Source: Scilla litardierei (Eukaryota; Streptophyta; Magnoliopsida; Asparagales; Asparagaceae). From it: a stretch of DNA of 64,000 nucleotides. Where the stretch lies: the NCBI GenBank assembly GCA_030789695.1, contig CM061142.1, positions 801,217,610 to 801,281,609 on the forward strand. The letters run 5' to 3'. Numbering within the stretch: the stretch's first letter is position 1; every line of letters begins with the position of its first letter. Shown here piece after piece: positions 23,149 to 33,384 of the stretch. The position numbers and the translations under genes are program-made. The notes beneath the pieces are model-generated. The model had not been told where the DNA came from, ran no database searches, and saw only the letters and a program-made list of their open reading frames with translations.

Positions 23149-24097
23149 CTTTAGGCTTCTTCTCCCATTGTAATCAATCTCTCAATCTCTCGTATAATAA
23201 GAGACATGAATGTTGTTCTATTTCATTCATACATGAAATTTATATGTAATAATTATGATGTATCGCATATGTTATCATCCATGTATCGGTGGTTTCTTGT
23301 AAGCCAACTCTCAACATATGAGAGTTCATGATCTGGATGTTTGTAACCATCAAAATCATCAAGAAACGAGACTGTTTTTTCAGTCAGTGGCTCAGAGTTT
23401 TGTTTTTTCAGAATTATATGGGTTTCTGTCTGAAAATACATCCGATTGTTTTATGAAAACACCCGATTGTCTTTCTTATAGTTACTTTGGTTCCCAAAAC
23501 AGAACATCTTAGAGAGTTTCTTTGATGTTTTTATCTTGTTTTTATCTTTGATGATGATGATCATGATTCTTGTGGAAGAAAGAGATGTCTTTCTCTATAT
23601 GTATATCTCGTTTATTTTATTTTTTCAATTTTTTTTCAAAATTACCTTATCTATCATGATGATCGTATCCTGCATGGTAGGTAGGGATGTATGGTTTTGA
23701 ATTCGAAGATCATATTGCTGCTCTACACACAGTTAACTAACCTATGGGTGCATGATGCGGTCCTTTGGTCTTTGCAATTGCCATACTTATATCAGTAATC
23801 CTTTTTTGATGTTTTTGCATACTTTACACAAGTTATTTGGATTAGAGGTATATTAATTTGATCTTAGATTGTGATTGTGTACATAGTGAACTTTCTGATT
23901 CTAAAACTTATTAATGTGTCTACTTAATCCATTTGACAAGTGTTAAAGTATTCAACTTTGTATGTTGGGTATTAATGGCGTTCATGTTTCATTCTTTGTA
24001 TAAATTTGTAATCATAATGTCTCATGCTGTTAAGAACATTTTTGTCGAACTTAATAGAGGAGAAAAGTTAAACGATGACAATTATACGATATAGTGT
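23149..24097 (+). other. 5' leader of element E
   Basis: AT-rich untranslated leader between primer site and gag. No supported ORF. Confidence 0.5.
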
Positions 24098-24890
24098 ATG
24101 AAACTCCAGTATGTGCTCGAGGAACAAGAGGTCCTTAAGGCCTTAAACTTCACCATGGACGAGTCTAAAATAGGTACCATTGCCCAACATAAGAGGGACA
24201 GTAAGGCATGTGACTCTTGGAAGAGGAAAAACTCAACTGCTCGCATAACGTTACTGAGCAGTATGGATGATGACATCATGGATGTTGCCATAAGTATAAC
24301 CATGCGAAGGATATATGGTCTTTGCTTAAGGATAAGTTTTAAGACACTTCGATCGCCAAACTACGGTCCATCACCATTAAGTATGATACATAGAAGAAGC
24401 ATCCATATTACTTAATGAAGAAACATCTAAGGCACATGTCAAATTTAATAACAGAGTTGAAGGATACTGGTTATACTTTGACCGATGAACACCGGGTTCA
24501 AGCTGTCATCCATTCCTTGCCCAATACATGGGAACAAATGAAGATGCATCTCACTCACAATGAAAGCATTAATACCCTTGAAGATGTTTCGCGCCACCTC
24601 GAATTAGAGATAGAGAGGCAAGAGGACTCCAAGCCTATTCAAAAACGAACGTGGCAGGATCCAATTCTCATGGAGGATCCAAGGGCAAGCATCGTGGGTG
24701 CAAGGGAAAGAAACATGAAGAGCCTCCCAAGAAACTTAAGCATTACCAACATGGTCAGAAAAGGCGTAACAAGAAGAGAAATATGGCCAAGACAAAGTAC
24801 TTCAAGTGCAACAAGTTTAGCCATATTGCTCGTAATTGTACTGAGCAGGTATCTTGTTATGATTTTGCTAAACTTTATGTTTCCACCTCT
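24098..24890 (+). pseudogene. Element E Gag, broken
   Basis: Frame 1 (24098-24300) carries a Gag N-terminal region (LKLQYVLEEQEVLKAL-like, then ITLLSSMDDDIMD). After a frame change the central region appears at 24415-24640 (MKKHLRHMSNLITELKDTGY, SLPNTWEQMKMHL). A basic C-terminus with a degenerate zinc knuckle (CNKFSHIARNC, first Cys of the knuckle replaced by Phe-x context) lies at 24651-24850 in a third frame. At least two frameshifts make it non-functional. Confidence 0.78.
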
Positions 24891-24899
24891 ATGTTTTTG

Positions 24900-25165
24900 G
24901 CAAAATCTCATCCTTTGTGGATTGTAAACTCATGTGCCATGACTACATAGCGAGTGATCGTGAAGACTTTGTAAAATTCAGACGGAATTCATGCAGAGCA
25001 AAGTGGATCTATGTAGGGAACAACTCTATGGTTGAAGTGAAGGGGATTGGAAAGTGCAAGTTAGTCTTGCATGGCACTAAATTCTACTCCTGCATGATGT
25101 ACTGTTTGCTCCTAATATTCGTTGGAATATCATATCTGTATTGGTATTGCTTAGATTAGGCTTCT
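24900..25165 (+). pseudogene. Element E protease remnant
   Basis: The active-site box reads IVNSCAMT where DSGAT is expected, so the catalytic Asp and Gly are both lost. The flanking region (KWIYVGNNSMVEVKGIGKC) is typical of copia protease C-termini. Confidence 0.7.
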
Positions 25166-25247
25166 GTTGGAACTTCCATGGTAATAATGGAGACCTCTGT
25201 CTTAGTACTTCTTATTTCGGCTCAGTCAATGTAATAAATGGATTTTT

Positions 25248-26348
25248 GTGTTAGATATAAGCTATGATTCTGATTGTAATATTAGATTTTCAATGATGTT
25301 TACTTTGCATTACTATACGAGTAATGTGAATTTATGGCACTCTAGACTTGGTCACATCGGTCTAACTAGAATGCATAGACTAGCCAAGGAAGGTTTATTA
25401 GCTGACATTGGCAAAATTGAAATGTCAACTTGTGAGCATTGTCTAGTAAGAAAGACTTCAAAGAAGCCATTTGATACGCGTACAAGAGCCAAATATCCTT
25501 TGCACGTAATCCACTCTAATATAAGTGACTCTAATATAAGTGGTCCCATGAATGTAAGGGCTAGGCATTGAGCATCCTACTTCATTACATTCATAGGCAA
25601 CTACACTCGGTTCAGATACGTCTACTTGATTTCTCACAAGTATAAAGCAATAAGTTGTTTTAAAAACTATATGACTTTAGTTGAGAATCTATTAGATCGA
25701 AAGATTAAAGTCTTAAGAACTGACCGAGGTAGAGAATTTTTATCAACTCAATTTAAGGAGTTATATGATGAAAAAAGGAATCATTAATCAGTTGAGTATT
25801 CCCTATAATCGTAACAAAATGGTGTTGTAGAGAGAAAGAATAGAATACTACTTGAGATGGTTAGGCCAATGATGGCACACGCCAACTTGCCTATCACTTT
25901 TTGGGGTGACGCATTATCGACTATAACCTTCATTCTCAATAGAGTGCCTACCAAGTCATTTGAAACCACTCCATGTGAGTTATGGACTGGTTTTAAGCAT
26001 GAATTAAATATCTCAAGATCTTGGTGTTGTGCAACCTATGCACATGTTTCCTTCCATAAGTATGGAAAAATTGGTCCAATGAGGAGGAAATGTATCTTCA
26101 TAAGATACTCAAAAACCTCAAAGGGATATGTCTTCACAGGGTCAGAAAGATGGTGGGGTACAACTAAGTTTGAATCAAGGGAAGTTACATTCTTAGAGGA
26201 GGATTTTCCTACACATGGAGAGATAGGACACGACCTATTCTTATTTGAGATTATGGATCAAATAGGATCACCTCATTCAAGAAGGAGGGATTTGGATGAG
26301 GAGTTAGTTCTTCATCCTAATGATGATCATATTCCACCACCCATCTGA
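25248..26348 (+). pseudogene. Element E integrase, broken
   Basis: GAG-pre-integrase zinc region at 25320-25460 (WHSRLGHIGLTRMHRLAKEG, CEHCLVRK), decayed core at 25560-25860 (a RTDRGREF-like second-Asp stretch, then an ERKNRILLEM Glu stretch), and C-terminus at 25857-26348 (ITFWGDALSTITFILNRVPTK). Stops fall between 25571 and 25860. Confidence 0.78.
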
Positions 26349-26559
26349 ATGAACGTGCGAATGAAAGTGATCCTGGTCCAAGTGGGAATCCATTAAGACT
26401 TAATCCAAGTGTGAGTCAAGCGAGTTAATTAGAACTTGATCCAAGTGGGAGTCAGGCAAGTTTTGATCCAAGTGGGAGTATAGTAAGGATTGACCTAAAT
26501 CAATTAAATACTAACCCAAATGTGAGTCAAATGAGACTCAATGAATATCAAAGAAGACG

Positions 26560-28164
26560 TAGTAGTCGTGTAAGCATTCCACGCCGACGATTTTAGATCG
26601 AAGGTGAAGAAGCTTTCCTGACTAGTCTACTAAAAGAGGATGCGCCAAGAAATTTGGAAGCGGCTCTCGCTTGTCTTGCTAAGGGAGATGAGCTAAGGCA
26701 ATGAAAGACGAGCTTGAGTCTATGAGATGCAATAAAGTTTAGGAACTAGTTGATCTCCCAAAAGGATATAGAGCCATTTGGAACAAATGGGTTCTCAAGA
26801 AAAAGCATAAGGTTGATGGCTCAATATCAAGATGTAAGGCTCGACTAGTTGTGAATGGGTACACATAACAGGAAGGGATTGACAATGAAAAGACTTTCCC
26901 GCAAGTTGTACGATGTACCTTGATTCGCTTAATTCTAGCTATAGTTGCAAGCTTAGACCTAGAATTACATCAAATGGATGTAAAAATTATATTTCTCAAT
27001 GAAGAATTAGATGATGAGATCTATATGGATCAACCTATGGATTTTGTTAAAGAAGGCTACGAACATAAGGTTTGTAGACTTTTGATGTCTATCTGTGGCC
27101 TTAAACAATCCTCAAGGCCGTGGTATATTCGCTTTCATAATGTAATTATGTCAAATGATTTCATTATGATTGATGAAGATAATTGAATTCATACTAAGTG
27201 GTCTAATAATAAGTTTGTAATTATGTTAATATACGTAGATGACATACTTATAGTTGAAAAATGATAAGGAGTATTTGTTTAAAGTGAAAGCTTAGCTTTC
27301 ATCCAACTTTGAAATGAAAGACATGTGTGAAGCCGCATATAATCTTGGGGTTAAGTTCTCAAGAAGTTGTTCAAATAAACTCGTATCTCATTCACAAGAG
27401 ACTTACATAAAAAGTACTTGAACGATTCAATATACAAAATAGTAAGCCTTTTGACACTGCTTTCAGTAAAGGTGAGGACTTAAGTTAAAGTTTATGTCCT
27501 AAGACTGAAGAAGAAAAGAACCTAATGTGCAAGCTAGTGCAATTGGTAGTCTTATGTACGCTATGATATGTACACGACCTAACATCTGCTTTGCAATTGG
27601 GAATGGTTGGTAGATACGAATCCAACCATTGCTAAGCAGATTGGAAGGCAGTCAAGAGAATTTTGAGATATCTAAAGGGGACTGATGATTATGCACTATG
27701 CTATCAAGGAAGTGATCTGCAACTGAAGGGTTACACTCATACTGAATGGGGAAGAGACCTCGATGAGAGGAAGTCTACATCTGGATATGTCTTCTTACTT
27801 AGCCATTGTGTAATATCAAGGAGTAGTAAGAAAAAATCATGCATAACCCTATCCAGATGGAAGCAGAGTTTGTGGCATTCTCTACTACAGCCCATGAGGT
27901 TGTTTAGTTGAAGGGGTTCTTGGATCATTTAATTGCCGCAAGTGATTCTGATCCATTTTAGTTAACTGTAATAGTCAGGCGGCAATTGCACAAAGTATCC
28001 AAAGTACCATTGCAAAACCAAACACATAGATATCAAGTACAAATTTGCTAAGAAGTTGGTTGAACGTAAGGAGATAAACATGAAGTATATACTGACACGG
28101 GATATGATTGCAAATCCGCTAACTAAGCATATTCCTATAAATATATGTTCTTGGAACACACAAG
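26560..28164 (+). pseudogene. Element E RT and RNase H, broken
   Basis: RT fragments include ELHQMDVKIIFLNEELDDEI (26950 on), CGLKQSSRPWYIRF, and a YVDD box near 27232-27243. RNase H fragments follow (MRYLKGTDDYALCYQG, 27663 on; RKSTSGYVFLL) and end near 28140 with ADPLTKH-like sequence. Element F begins at 28165. Multiple stops and frame changes. Confidence 0.8.
28160..28164. repeat. Probable target site duplication of element F (left copy)
   Basis: ACAAG; the right-hand counterpart 35432-35436 is ACAAA, one mismatch. Confidence 0.65.
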
Positions 28165-28734
28165 TGTTGGATCTGGATCCTAGCCTAGAGGGGGGGGGGG
28201 TGAATAGGCTTATAAAATAATTCGTGTAACCCACGAACAAACTCAGTTATAGCAGCAGCAGAGTAAATAAAATACAGACACAGAGTACACCGCAGATTTA
28301 CCCTGGTTCGGTCGCCCCAACGACCTACTCCAGCCCCAAAGCAGATACTAGTATTGAATAGTGCAATAGGTACAAAACCACAAGTTAGAGCACGCTCAGA
28401 GCACCCTCTACGTCTCTACACTCGCCAGACTCTCAGTACCCCACACACAGTGTTTCCTCTCACTATCAATCCTAGTAATGCTTTCTACCAGCTAGTCCTA
28501 AACTAGCTGGGTCCCGCTTGTCTAGCCCCAACCAGACAAGTCCCAAAATAGTCCCAAAGATGGTAAAGTTTCCCCTACAGAGATCGCTACGTTAAGACAC
28601 GAATAAAAGAGTTAAGGGTTTAGAAATGCTCAGTTCATGTCCGTGTAGGCGTCTCTGTCAATCAGCACGTCGTCAGCTCCAATCTGACGCAAGCGGTGTC
28701 TCAATCTGACTCCTGGATGCCAAGTTGTGCACTG

Positions 28735-28885
28735 GTCTGTGCGCAAAGCAATTGCAGTTCAATCCTTAAATAGTGGCCGGTCTGTGCGCTCAGCAACTCC
28801 CTTTAAATCAGTGGTCGGTGCACAGAGCAGATTAGTTCAAACCAAATAATTAAGAGGCCTGTGCGCAGAGCAGCTCCTTTAAACA
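28735..28885. repeat. TGTGCGCAGAGCAG-type repeats in LTR of element F
   Basis: Four degenerate copies with the palindromic core TGCGCA, roughly 37-46 bp apart. Partner copies at about 33950-34090. Less regular than the arrays of A, C and I. Confidence 0.65.
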
Positions 28886-28925
28886 CCCAAAGCCACGTCA
28901 CGCTTTAAATTTTGTGCTACAGTGA

Positions 28926-29655
28926 TTTTTGCTTTTCGATCTCTCGTGATCAAGCGGCCGCCATATTTAATCTCCCCGCTGATTTCTATCCCACGCAATC
29001 TTATCCGTTCGCTTCGATTTCAAGTTATGCAGCGGCTGTCTTCGTCGTCGACTTCTCCGTCCGACTACAGCGAGTTCTTCAGCGACAGCGGCAGTCTTGA
29101 AGCACACGATGACGACGACGGCGAAGCGAACTCCGAGCGGCGAACTGCTTCAACGGCGGCGTGTTCCTAGGGCAGCGACATCGGTGACTCCTCACGGCGA
29201 GACTTCGACAACGGCTTTCCTTCGTCGTGCGGCGGCTGTCTTCAAGATGCAGCGGCGAGTTCTTCTATGGCGACGAGCAGCAACTCGGAGCGACGGCGAT
29301 TCAGATCTTCTCCGATGATGAAGAGCTCTCTGGTAGTGCGGGCGTGATCTCGTTCGCAGGCTTCTTCTCCGACGATCTGTGCTTGCTTGACACCGATGGC
29401 GAAGCTTCGTCGTGCAGCACTTACTTCGGCAATGGTGTCGACTGCGGTGTGCTAGGTTTATATGATGTCGAGGTCGGAAGCTTTGTCTTCGCTTCGACAA
29501 CAGTTCTCCGATGATGGGCTTCGATTCACTGTGGTGTCTTCTCCCTTCAATAGCGAGATAGATGACGTCGACAACCCCGTGCAGCACCTCAGCTTCTTTC
29601 CCGTCGACGACTCTTCGGTGATGGCGCTAGCGGGCTCTTCTCCTATGATGACGTG
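28926..29655. other. GC-rich segment inside LTR of element F
   Basis: About 730 bp rich in CG dinucleotides and with repeated pieces (CGGCTGTCTTC, TTCGTCGTGC, GCGAGTTCTTC), in contrast to the AT-rich rest. Short ORFs exist on both strands, but frames differ between the two LTR copies, so I do not call a gene. Partner at 34138-34869. Confidence 0.6.
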
Positions 29656-30217
29656 AAGTTTTCTTTTTGAAGAGCTGGTGTCTTTGGGAAACAGAGAGGG
29701 GTTTTGGCCTTGGGAATTTTGCTTGCCTTGGAGATTATTTGACAGCCGCAATAAAAATTTTGTTGCCCTCTCTCATATATTTTATTGTATGCCGCACACT
29801 TGGAAATTTTGAATAGTCGTGTTTTTTTTCAACCCTAGGAGAAGTGAATATAAAGGGCTAGGGTTAAGAAATTAGAAATTAGAAGTTGTTGGCAAGGGAT
29901 GGGATCAAGGAAATAGAAGTTTTGGAATTGATTGGAAATTTGTATTTTCCTAGGAATTGGTATTGGCTAAGGAATTTGTATGGCAATGAGATATATTCCA
30001 ATAACCAAATAAGATTTGGCTCCATCTCTTCATATTGGACCAAGTCCAAGGTGTTTTAGCCAAAGCTCTCTCTCGCCCAAATAGCTATATGAATAGTTCC
30101 TCCAAATAATGAAAGATGTATCGTTTCGCCAATCCTGAAACACACTAGGCACACACGTCACATATAACGACACGTTTGTCATCATCAAACCAAAGATCCT
30201 AGATCGTTCATCCAACA

Positions 30218-30232
30218 ATCTCCCCCTTTTGG
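30218..30232 (-). other. Polypurine tract of element F
   Basis: Minus-strand AAAAGGGGGAGAT next to the 3' LTR. Confidence 0.85.
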
Positions 30233-31532
30233 TGATGACAAACCCATAAAAGATTTGAGAAATAGATGGGTGTGTGAAGTGTGGTGAAGGGTGTAATGCA
30301 ATATTATACAAAGCATGCACAACAAATAGTAAATATAAAAGCATGCTCCCCCTTCTCTTAAGCTCCCCCTTCAACATTATTTTTCATGCTCCCCCGTCAA
30401 CAAAAAATACCGACATCAAATCTTTCTTTTCTTTCTCCCCCTTTGTAATCACCAAAAGTGGATTAATGAAGTCACAAAATTATTCCATGCAAAAATAAAC
30501 CATTATTAAGTGTAGCGTGCAATTTGCATGAGTTTTCCAAAAATAGACAATCCAAGCTCATAGTATTTCATAACAAGACTTGTCCACCTTTGAGTAAGTG
30601 TAGTGATATAGACAATAAAGTACTAGAGGAGATTCAATTTCAAAAAATCAACCAAATCAATCCACATTTTCCAATTTTCATGAATATCACTAGGATTGAT
30701 TTTTCCCACCTCATCAAAGATGAGTTCAAGTTACCGAACCCCAAAACATGGCCTAAAAGGACTTTTAAATGTAGGGTAGCATTGCTTGACGAGTAATATA
30801 CACCAACACTAATGATTACCCATTTAGCATAAGTTGGATACTCGTGGGTTGTGTATTAGCCATGAAGTGTATCCATTTTTCATACGGAGCAAAAATATAG
30901 TATATATTTTATTTTCAATTCTTTTGTGCTCAATTTTAATCTATGGCTATACACTTCATATCCTTTAGAAAATTCAGAACTTAATCATTCCTACATTCAC
31001 TTTCCATTATTCTTCAAAAGAGTCTCCAAAAGTACTATGAAGTCAAATATCGTGAAAGTGCAAATGTAGGTGTAGAAGTCAAGTTTAAAACTTATGAGAC
31101 ATGTCATGGCTACCAAAAAGATAACAACATGTTCGTGTAGCTACAACAATAATGAATTGACTTCTACAAGGGATAGATTTGAACATTCATACAATACCAC
31201 TTAAAGATAAAACATAAAGGGTATTCTTTTAAGCTCAATTTTTTTTTAAATTTTTTATTTTTTTAGAGATAAAAACATTAAAAATCATGCAAACAAGCAC
31301 ACAAACAAAAATAAATCAAGCACACAAAACAATCTATGAAGGTATGCAATGAAATGCAAAGAGGGATAAAAATTATACCTTCTCGTCGCTATTTGACGAA
31401 GGAGCTAAAAAGAATGAGACACTAAGTTTATCGCTCCTCGCCAAATCTCCACATTACCTACATAAAAGGTGTTAAGTGTGACCTTGGAATCCAACAAGGT
31501 CCACTAATGTTAGCCAATATTGTTTTAGGAAC
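30233..31532. other. Non-coding interior of element F where pol would be
   Basis: AT-rich, with several short CT-rich stretches (30344-30440). A 90-codon ORF runs on the plus strand (30524-30796), antisense to the element; its product has no recognised motif. I see no trace of pol. Confidence 0.5.
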
Positions 31533-32042
31533 TCACACTTGTTTAAATTTGATATTTGTGTTCCTAAATTTACAATAATATGATGTGTATCCTACACTAT
31601 CACAAGTAAAGCACTTTGCATACATGTTCTTTGCAATAGAGGGTACATTGTGGAATTTCTTGAATTTTGGCTTTTCAACGTTTTTCAAACCAAAACCAAG
31701 TCTTCTTCTATTATTTTCATATAATTGATTTTCTAAAATGGTATCCAACGATTGTTTTCCCATAGAGAATTTCTTACTGGCCACTTTAAGATTAGAAACT
31801 TTGGTTTTTAAATGTTTATTTTCTTCCACAAGCAACGTGCATTTACTTATAAAAGCTCTCTTGTTTTCATCTTCCTTCTTTTCAAATTCAATTATTTTTC
31901 TTTTAAACTCATTATCCAACATGCAGAATTTATCATTAAGCTCTATAATAACATAGTCTTTTTCAGTTTCGAGCTTAATGAAATCAAGTTTAAGCATGCT
32001 AATATTATTCAACAAGGAAGGGCAAGAGAGAGAGAGAGACAC
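31533..32042 (-). pseudogene. Element F Gag C-terminal block (same frame, after stops)
   Basis: Lies in the same reading frame as the upstream Gag ORF, which ends in three adjacent stop codons (TAA TGA TGA, 32049-32057). It carries coiled coil (LDFIKLETEKDYVIIELNDK) and a second CxxC...C cluster (CFTCDSVGYTSYYC) that lacks the usual His (Tyr instead). A (GA)n run at 32023-32038 adjoins the break, which suggests slippage. In related Gags the two parts form one protein. Confidence 0.7.
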
Positions 32043-32054
32043 GGTGCTTCATCA

Positions 32055-33341
32055 TTAAAGCTTGATTTTTTCCTTTTTCAATATATCAATAGTAGAGTCA
32101 CGAGCAACAATTTCAATTTTCAAATCTTCAATCTCCTTAGACATATTATATTCAGATTGTTGCATTTCAAAGTTCTCATTTTGATAATCATCTATAGTGG
32201 ACTCAAGCTCTACTATTTTATCTTGCATTTCTTTACAAATAGTAAGGAGTTCAGCTTTACTACCAGAAATTACCTCATCGTGTATTCCCATCAATGCCAT
32301 GCATGAGATGGCTACATGATCATCCTCCTCACTCTCAGCTTCGCTGTCCATATCCCAAGTTAGCACCTTGGATTTTCCTTTTTCCTTAGCAACCTGAGCT
32401 GTCTCATGTGGGCAGTCCCTCATTCGATGTCCTCTTTTCTTGCATTTAAAACAAGTCATTCTATTAGTAGCATTCTGATCATTAGTTGGCTTAGAAGACT
32501 GAAAAAAGTTAGAGCGATTAAACCTGGGTGCCATTTCTGTTCTTCCTTGCTTGGTCTGGACATACTTTCTGAAATTTCTGACCATTAGCGATATGTCCTC
32601 ATCATCATCTTCACTTTCGCTAGCTTTCAGAGCAAGTGGCTTTGTAGCTTTTTCCTTCTCCTCAGTTTTCTCCCTCTCATCAATATTTTGCAATTCAAGC
32701 TCGCGGGACATTAAATTACCTATTAAGTCCTCCACCCTCATCTGTGACAGATCTTTCGCTTCTTGGATGGCAGTGACTTTAGGCCTGAAAGAGCTTGGCA
32801 GTGCTCTTAATATCTTTTTTACCTGTTCAAGGCTAGAATATGGCTTACCGAGCGAGCTAGACTTGTAGACGATGTTGGTGAATCTCGCAAACATCTCTGA
32901 TATGGACTCTGATGGTAGCATGCGAAATCCCTCGTACTCCATGCACAGAAGTGCAAGTCTAGACTCCTTCACCTGTGACGTTCTCTTGTGCGTCACCTCC
33001 AAAGTATGCCATATTTCCTGCACAGTTAAACATTGTGAGATTCTATTATATTCAGATTTATCAAGTGCAAAAATGAGAGCATTCATAGCTTTAGCATTTA
33101 AAGAATAAGATTTCCAATCATTATCATCCCATTTGTCATTTGGTTTATCAATCTCAACACCATCTACTTTAATAACAGGTAGTTTATATCCTTTTTCAAT
33201 TATTTGCCAAGCTTTATAATCAACAGAAATAAGGCAGATTTTCATACGATTTTTCCAATAAGCATAATCACCTCCATTAAACTTAGGGGGACGTGAAACA
33301 GACTGACCCTCAGCAAAAGCACTATCCATTGAATTAAACAT
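32055..33341 (-). CDS. Element F Gag with CCHC zinc knuckle
   Basis: Starts at the ATG at 33341 (MFNSMDSAFAEG), 29 bp after the primer site; an upstream in-frame TTG also keeps the frame open. The capsid-like N-terminus has the SIRE Gag signature (PPKFNGGDYAYWKNRMKICL) and helices with LNAKAMNALIFAL. The acidic linker is followed by a basic stretch and the zinc knuckle CFKCKKRGHRMRDC, with all four ligands intact. The C-terminus is coiled coil and ends at a triple stop. It probably forms the virus-like particle and packages RNA. It is intact over 429 codons, although shorter than typical SIRE Gag because the C-terminal block is cut off. Confidence 0.85.
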   Translation of the reverse strand: MFNSMDSAFAEGQSVSRPPKFNGGDYAYWKNRMKICLISVDYKAWQIIEKGYKLPVIKVDGVEIDKPNDKWDDNDWKSYSLNAKAMNALIFALDKSEYNRISQCLTVQEIWHTLEVTHKRTSQVKESRLALLCMEYEGFRMLPSESISEMFARFTNIVYKSSSLGKPYSSLEQVKKILRALPSSFRPKVTAIQEAKDLSQMRVEDLIGNLMSRELELQNIDEREKTEEKEKATKPLALKASESEDDDEDISLMVRNFRKYVQTKQGRTEMAPRFNRSNFFQSSKPTNDQNATNRMTCFKCKKRGHRMRDCPHETAQVAKEKGKSKVLTWDMDSEAESEEDDHVAISCMALMGIHDEVISGSKAELLTICKEMQDKIVELESTIDDYQNENFEMQQSEYNMSKEIEDLKIEIVARDSTIDILKKEKIKL

Positions 33342-33370
33342 GGTCAATTTAGGCTAGATCTACTAAACTG

Positions 33371-33382
33371 GCTCTGATACCA
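33371..33382 (-). other. Primer binding site of element F
   Basis: TGGTATCAGAGC on the minus strand, initiator tRNA-Met type. Confidence 0.92.
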
Positions 33383-33384
33383 CT

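Larger units (their letters stand above)
28165..30217 (-). repeat. 3' LTR of element F
   Basis: 2053 bp, partner of 33385-35431. Includes a run of G at 28190-28200, a loose array of TGTGCGC-type motifs, and an unusually GC-rich segment. A TTTATATTC box lies near 29850 on the minus strand. Confidence 0.92.

Noticed and set aside
29192..29587. 131-codon basic ORF in the GC-rich LTR block of F
   Set aside because: The frame is not preserved in the second LTR copy and the composition follows the CG-rich repeats.
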